Of a stretch of 10,203 nt of DNA, positions 6,805 through 10,203 are shown in pieces. The translations under genes and the position numbers were made by a program. The number at the start of each line of letters is the position of its first letter. The first letter of the stretch is position 1. Source of the stretch: SIG588 sp045654545 (GTDB lineage Bacteria > Bacillota > Clostridia > Oscillospirales > Acutalibacteraceae); assembly GCA_045654545.1 (NCBI GenBank), contig JAZONO010000001.1, forward strand, positions 1-10,203, read 5' to 3'. A model generated the notes under the pieces. The model was not told where the DNA came from and searched no databases. It saw only the letters and a list, made by a program, of their open reading frames with translations.

Positions 6805-7793
6805 CAGTTGTTCTCCTCCTTCTTCGCCTTGCGGCGCTCTTTCTTGGTCGTATATGTGATCGCTTGTTCCCGCGTGAGTTCAATGAAGATCTCTTCAAGC
6901 GACATCTCCATGGATCGGAGCCCCATCACCGGCCATTGCCGTTCGGCAAAGCGGCGGAAGATCTGTTCGCGCACGTCCACGTTCTGTTTCGGTTCCACCA
7001 CAAAATCGTGCATACCCACTTCCCGCTGTCCCAAGGGGATCACTCTTTTGACACCCGGGATGGAGGCGAGCAGTTGCGCGCTGTCGCTCGACGGGCCTTT
7101 CACACGCACCGTCAGGCGAGGATCGTCGGAATAGCGGCGCGACAAATCGGCGGCGGTATCGTCCGCCACGATGCGCCCGTGGTGAATGACCACGATGCGG
7201 TCACACACCGCTTCGATCTCCGACAGAATGTGGGAGGAGAGGATCACCGTGTGGTGACGCCCCAAACTTTTGATCAACGCACGGATCTCGATGATCTGGT
7301 TGGGGTCCAGACCCACGGTGGGCTCGTCCAGCACCAGCACGGGCGGATTGCCGATCAACGCCTGCGCAAAGCCCACGCGCTGGCGGTACCCTTTCGAGAG
7401 GTTCTTGATCAGACGGGGATACATTTCCTCAATCTTCAAAATGCGGCAGATCTCCGCAATATGCTGTTGCCGCGGAAGGGTACATTTTTTCAAATCGTAC
7501 ATGAAATCCAGATACTCACGCACGGTCATATCCAAATACAGCGGCGGATGCTCCGGCAGATAGCCAATGTGTGACTTCGCCTGGTTGGGGGATTCCAACA
7601 CGTCGTATCCGTTGATGCTGACCGTCCCTTCGCTGGCGGAAAGGTACCCCGTGAGAATGTTCATCGTGGTGCTTTTGCCGGCGCCGTTCGGGCCGAGGAA
7701 ACCCAAAATTTCTCCCTCGTGTACTTCGAAGCTGATGTCGTTTACCGCCACGTGGGAACCGTATCGTTTGGTAAGATGGTCTACTTTGATCAT
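6804..7793 (-). CDS. ABC transporter ATPase, GldA-like
   Basis: The 329-residue nucleotide-binding subunit energises the ABC-2 permease encoded next to it. Walker A is GPNGAGKST (34-42), the signature is LSKGYRQR (132-139), Walker B is VLVLDE (152-157) with catalytic E157, and the switch histidine is H188 (SSHIL). The Q-loop position reads GYLPEHPPLY, with glutamate in place of glutamine, which is usual in GldA/NosF-like ATPases. Residues from about 220 onward form the C-terminal extension of this subfamily and end in a lysine/arginine-rich tail. The ATG at 7793 has no SD at normal distance. An AAAGGAGGA lies about 30 nt upstream with an 8-bp hairpin between (separate entry). The gene heads a four-gene operon running to 2791. 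Confidence 0.95.
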   Translation of the reverse strand: MIKVDHLTKRYGSHVAVNDISFEVHEGEILGFLGPNGAGKSTTMNILTGYLSASEGTVSINGYDVLESPNQAKSHIGYLPEHPPLYLDMTVREYLDFMYDLKKCTLPRQQHIAEICRILKIEEMYPRLIKNLSKGYRQRVGFAQALIGNPPVLVLDEPTVGLDPNQIIEIRALIKSLGRHHTVILSSHILSEIEAVCDRIVVIHHGRIVADDTAADLSRRYSDDPRLTVRVKGPSSDSAQLLASIPGVKRVIPLGQREVGMHDFVVEPKQNVDVREQIFRRFAERQWPVMGLRSMEMSLEEIFIELTREQAITYTTKKERRKAKKEENN

Positions 7794-7830
7794 ACGGTCT
7801 TGAACTGCCGCTTGGGGCAGTTCCTCCTTT
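7794..7830 (-). promoter_or_regulatory. Shine-Dalgarno separated from the ATG by a hairpin
   Basis: On the minus strand AAAGGAGGA (7830-7822) is followed by GAACTGCC-CCAAGC-GGCAGTTC, a perfect 8-bp stem with a 6-nt loop (7823-7802). Eight nucleotides then lead to the ATG at 7793. The linear distance from SD to ATG is about 30 nt, too long for normal initiation. With the hairpin folded, the spacing becomes 8 nt. The stem overlaps the SD by about two bases. No alternative ATG, GTG or TTG in the same frame lies closer to the SD. Confidence 0.65.
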
Positions 7831-7871
7831 CTCGGTTGCTGTGCTCGCCAACGCGAACAATATACTTACAT

Positions 7872-7901
7872 ATTATACAATATCTTATGGACATTTGTAA
7901 A
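7872..7901 (-). promoter_or_regulatory. Promoter of the ABC operon
   Basis: On the minus strand TTTACA (7901-7896) and a perfect TATAAT (7877-7872) are 18 bp apart. The predicted start near 7865 gives a leader of roughly 70 nt that contains the SD-hairpin element. The surrounding DNA is AT-rich compared with the genes. Confidence 0.7.
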
Positions 7902-7958
7902 GAAGATTTGAATTTTCGAAAAAAATAAAAAAATTTCAAAAAGGCGCCCCAAAGGGGG

Positions 7959-7987
7959 TAGATTTTTTATTTTCGATGTGTTATACT
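7959..7987 (+). promoter_or_regulatory. Extended -10 promoter of the unknown gene/zapA operon
   Basis: TGTTATACT (7979-7987) is an extended -10 element. The hexamer 17 bp upstream, TAGATT (7959-7964), is a poor -35 box, as is usual for extended -10 promoters. Transcription would start near 7994, about 48 nt before the ATG at 8042. It diverges from the ABC operon promoter about 60 bp away. Confidence 0.55.
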
Positions 7988-8041
7988 GTGAAACAACAGG
8001 GGTGCTTTTTGGTATCTCACAAAAAATAAGGGGGTTAACTT

Positions 8042-8662
8042 ATGGGCATTTTGGATCGTCTGTTTGGTCGCCGTGCCAAAGAGGAACCGCAACACGCCGC
8101 CCCGACGGCAAAGAAGCCGCCGGTGCAAAAACCTGCACCCGTCGTCGAAAAGAAGGCGGAAGAGGTGAAGGAAGAGGTCGCGCCTGCGGTGGAAGAAGTG
8201 GGCGCGGAAGAGGTTGTTGAAGCGGCTGTGGAAGCGGCCGTTGCAGAGACTTCGGAGGGTGTGCCGCCGTGGGGCGCGCATCTGCAAAAGCGTTTGGACA
8301 CCTACTTTGCGCGTCTGCGTGTGGATTTTCCGGACGGCGTGGTGGTGCGTTTGAACACGGGTCACAAAAAGCTCGCGGAGCGCGGTGCGGAATTGCGCCG
8401 CCTGATCGGCTATGAAGGCCGTTTGGATGAGTTCTTTGCGCTGGGCGGTTTCACCTATCAGCGCAGCACGGGCGGACGTCCGTCCTTGCCGCAGGAGCAG
8501 ACCGCTTCGGTGGAGGATCGTCTGCGCGAAGCGTTCCCCGATGACGTGCCCACCGTGTTGGCGGTGCAGCAGGCGGATCATCGGTTGTATTTGGACCTGC
8601 GTGCGGCGGCGCGTAAAGCCGGTTGCACCGTGGGCGAATATCTGCAACAGTTCAAGGCGTAA
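8042..8662 (+). CDS. Unrecognised protein with acidic low-complexity linker, upstream of zapA
   Basis: I do not recognise this 206-residue protein. It begins MGILDRLFGRR, a short amphipathic, basic stretch like the membrane-touching N-termini of FtsY and some division proteins. Residues about 13-72 are a low-complexity linker rich in Ala, Glu, Val, Lys and Pro. From about 76 to 206 there is a compact, mostly helical-looking domain with a GGFTYQRSTGG segment (135-145) and a C-terminal helix ending EYLQQFKA. There is no membrane helix, no signal peptide and no catalytic motif. The start is supported by AAGGGGG with 7 nt spacing, and codon use matches the neighbours. zapA follows 18 nt downstream, so the two are surely co-transcribed. 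A role at the membrane in division or secretion is only a guess from that context. Confidence 0.88.
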   Translation: MGILDRLFGRRAKEEPQHAAPTAKKPPVQKPAPVVEKKAEEVKEEVAPAVEEVGAEEVVEAAVEAAVAETSEGVPPWGAHLQKRLDTYFARLRVDFPDGVVVRLNTGHKKLAERGAELRRLIGYEGRLDEFFALGGFTYQRSTGGRPSLPQEQTASVEDRLREAFPDDVPTVLAVQQADHRLYLDLRAAARKAGCTVGEYLQQFKA

Positions 8663-8680
8663 GAGAGGGGAGTTTTTAGT

Positions 8681-9010
8681 ATGAATAAGGTTAAGGTTAT
8701 GATTTGCGGCGGCGAATACACGCTGTGCACCGACGAAGCACCCGAATATGTGCGTGAACTGTCGGGTCGTGTGGAGCGCGCGATGAAAGAGTTGCTTGAA
8801 ACGCCGCGCGTCTCGCTGTCGCAGGCGGCGGTGCTGGTGGCATTGGAGCAGGCGGATTCCGCCGAAAAGGCGTTGCGTGCATCGGACAACCTGCGCGCAC
8901 AAATGAAGGAATATTTGGACGACAACGCCCGTGCACGTATGGAAGCAGACCGTCTGCGCCAGGAGAATTCGATCCTGCGCCAGAAACTCGCGCTGTTCGG
9001 CCAGGAATAA
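8681..9010 (+). CDS. zapA: Cell division protein ZapA
   Basis: ZapA binds FtsZ and promotes bundling and stability of the Z-ring at midcell. The 109-residue length and layout fit the family. A small N-terminal head starts NKVKVMICGGEYTLCTDEAPEYV, the typical beta-strand opening. A long coiled coil from about 46 to 105 follows (heptad-like LVALEQADSAEKAL and EADRLRQENSILRQKL) and drives dimer or tetramer formation. AGGGGAG with 8 nt spacing precedes the ATG. The upstream unknown gene ends 18 nt before, and the U32 gene starts 1 nt after the stop. zapA next to a U32/DUF3656 gene is a common arrangement in Clostridia. Confidence 0.9.
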   Translation: MNKVKVMICGGEYTLCTDEAPEYVRELSGRVERAMKELLETPRVSLSQAAVLVALEQADSAEKALRASDNLRAQMKEYLDDNARARMEADRLRQENSILRQKLALFGQE

Positions 9011-9011
9011 G

Positions 9012-10171
9012 ATGTCACGCATAGAAATTCTCGCGCCTGCCGGCTCGCCCGATGCGCTGATTGCGGCGGTACGGAGTGGGGCGGATGCGGTGTATTTGGG
9101 GGCTTCGACCTTCAATGCCCGTGCCGGCGCACAGAATTTTGACGACGATGCGCTGGCGGCGGCGGTGGCGTATTGCCACGCACGCGGTGTGGCGGTGCAC
9201 CTCACCTTGAACACCATGGTGCGTGAGGATGAGATGGAGGCCGCCTTGGCGGTGGCAAAACACGCGGCGGCGATTGGTGTGGATGCGCTGATCTTGCAGG
9301 ATCGCGGATTGGCGCGGCGCGTGCGTGCCGCCTTGCCGCAGATGCCGCTTCACGCATCCACCCAGTTGTCCTGCCACACCCCTCGTGGGGTGCGTGCGCT
9401 CAAAAATGCCGGGTTTACACGTGTGGTGTTGGCGCGCGAAATGTCTGCCGACGAAATTGCTGCCTGCGCAGGCGAAGGGTGCGAACTGGAAGTGTTCGTG
9501 CACGGCGCGTTGTGTATGGCGGTGTCGGGACAATGCTATCTCTCCGCCATGCTCGGCGGACGAAGCGGCAACCGTGGGCGTTGCGCCCAACCCTGCCGTT
9601 TGCCGTTTCGGCATTCGGACGGTAGCACAAAGGCGGCACAAGACACCTATGCGCTCAGTCTGTGCGATTTGTCGCTTGCCGCGCATTTTGAACGGTTGGT
9701 GGCATCGGGCGTGTGCTCGCTCAAGATCGAAGGGCGGATGAAACGTCCCGAGTACGTGGCGGCGGCAACCGCCTATTATGCCGCCCTGCGCGACGGCGAA
9801 GATCCGGGCGAAGAGGCACTGCAAAAACTGCAAGCGGTGTTTTCGCGCAGCGGATTCACCGATGGATACTACACCGCCAAGCGCGGTGGGGGTATGTTTG
9901 GGCATCGACGGCACGAGGACGTAACCGCCGCCGAAGGCGTGTTGCGTGATCTGCGGCGGTTGTATGACCGCGAAGTGGCGCGTGTGAAGGTGTCTGCACG
10001 GCTGACCGCGGCGGCGAACACACCCATGACCTTGCAGGTGACCGACGGTGTGCACACCGTCACCGTGTGCGGTGACACGGCGGTGGGCGATCGCCCACCC
10101 TTGCCGCCCGAACGGGTGACGGCGCAGTTGCAAAAAAGCGGCGGCACCCCGTTTGTGGTGCAGGACGTGGC
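9012..10171 (+). CDS. U32 family protein with DUF3656 start, RlhA-like (3' truncated)
   Basis: The frame stays open to the window end, and the true sequence stops at 10171, where adapter-like bases begin. About 386 residues remain of a protein that is usually roughly twice as long. Once called peptidases, U32 proteins of this type include RlhA and TrhP, which hydroxylate a cytidine of 23S rRNA or a tRNA wobble uridine using prephenate. The N-terminus MSRIEILAPAGSPDAL is diagnostic. The U32 signature runs from E160 through HGALCMAVSGQCYLS (164-178). Candidate Fe-S cysteines are C168, C175, C191 and C195, with C235 also possible. KIEGRMKRPEYV (238-249) is a second conserved block. The region near GFTDGYY and GGGMFGHRR opens the DUF3656-type part, favouring RlhA over TrhP. 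AGGA (9003-9006) inside the end of zapA serves as SD, and the genes are 1 nt apart. Confidence 0.9.
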
Positions 10172-10203
10172 AAGTCGGAGGCCAAGCGGTCTTAGGAAGA
10201 CAA
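10172..10203. other. Sequencing adapter remnant (DNBSEQ/MGI type)
   Basis: The last 32 bases, starting AAGTCGGAGGCCAAGCGG, match from memory the 32-nt DNBSEQ/BGISEQ library adapter over its full length. They break the U32 coding sense: the frame becomes SRRPSGLRKT, unlike the family. They should be treated as library contamination at a contig end, not genome. Confidence 0.93.

Noticed and set aside
7943..7958. Hairpin CCCC-AAA-GGGG followed by T-rich DNA as a terminator
   Set aside because: The stem is only 4 bp and lies between divergent promoters, so no transcript needs ending there.
9015..10133. Minus-strand ORF of 372 codons
   Set aside because: It is antisense to the clearly recognisable U32 gene and has no family features.
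10172..10203. Novel C-terminal segment of the U32 protein
   Set aside because: The bases match a sequencing adapter from end to end and are not genomic.

Overview
The window looks like one short contig from a moderately GC-rich Clostridia-type Firmicute, most likely Oscillospirales-like. The hints are AGGAGG-type Shine-Dalgarno (SD) sites, a zapA gene followed directly by a U32/DUF3656 protein, a PduL-type phosphotransacetylase, and hairpin-rich repeats between genes. This placement is inference. The left edge lies inside a repeat. The last 32 bases (10172-10203) are, as far as I can recall the sequence, the DNBSEQ/MGI library adapter. The genome sequence therefore probably ends at 10171.

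Layout. Positions 1-492 hold no convincing gene. They carry two copies of a 62-bp block, inverted 10-11-mers and at least seven hairpins, two of which read as minus-strand terminators. A doubtful 54-codon ORF (493-657, minus) may be a decayed gene. Next is a minus-strand pair: a family 4 uracil-DNA glycosylase (1463-2056) followed by a NagD-like HAD phosphatase (677-1450). Divergent from it, pduL (2158-2727, plus) is a single-gene unit with its own promoter and a terminator. The terminator also serves the opposing operon.

Positions 2791-7793 (minus) form a tightly coupled four-gene ABC operon: ATPase, ABC-2 permease, GldG-like membrane-anchored protein and DUF4340 protein. Stops and starts touch or overlap at two of its three junctions, which suggests one complex. 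Its first gene has a strong SD about 30 nt from the ATG. An 8-bp hairpin lies between them and would bring the effective spacing to 8 nt.

From a divergent promoter near 7980, the plus strand carries an unrecognised acidic protein (8042-8662), zapA (8681-9010) and the start of a U32/RlhA-like gene (from 9012), closely spaced. This is a cell-division and RNA-modification neighbourhood. I see no phage, CRISPR array, rRNA or tRNA. The most unusual items are the repeat/hairpin cassette, the hairpin-spaced SD, the unknown gene before zapA, and the adapter tail.
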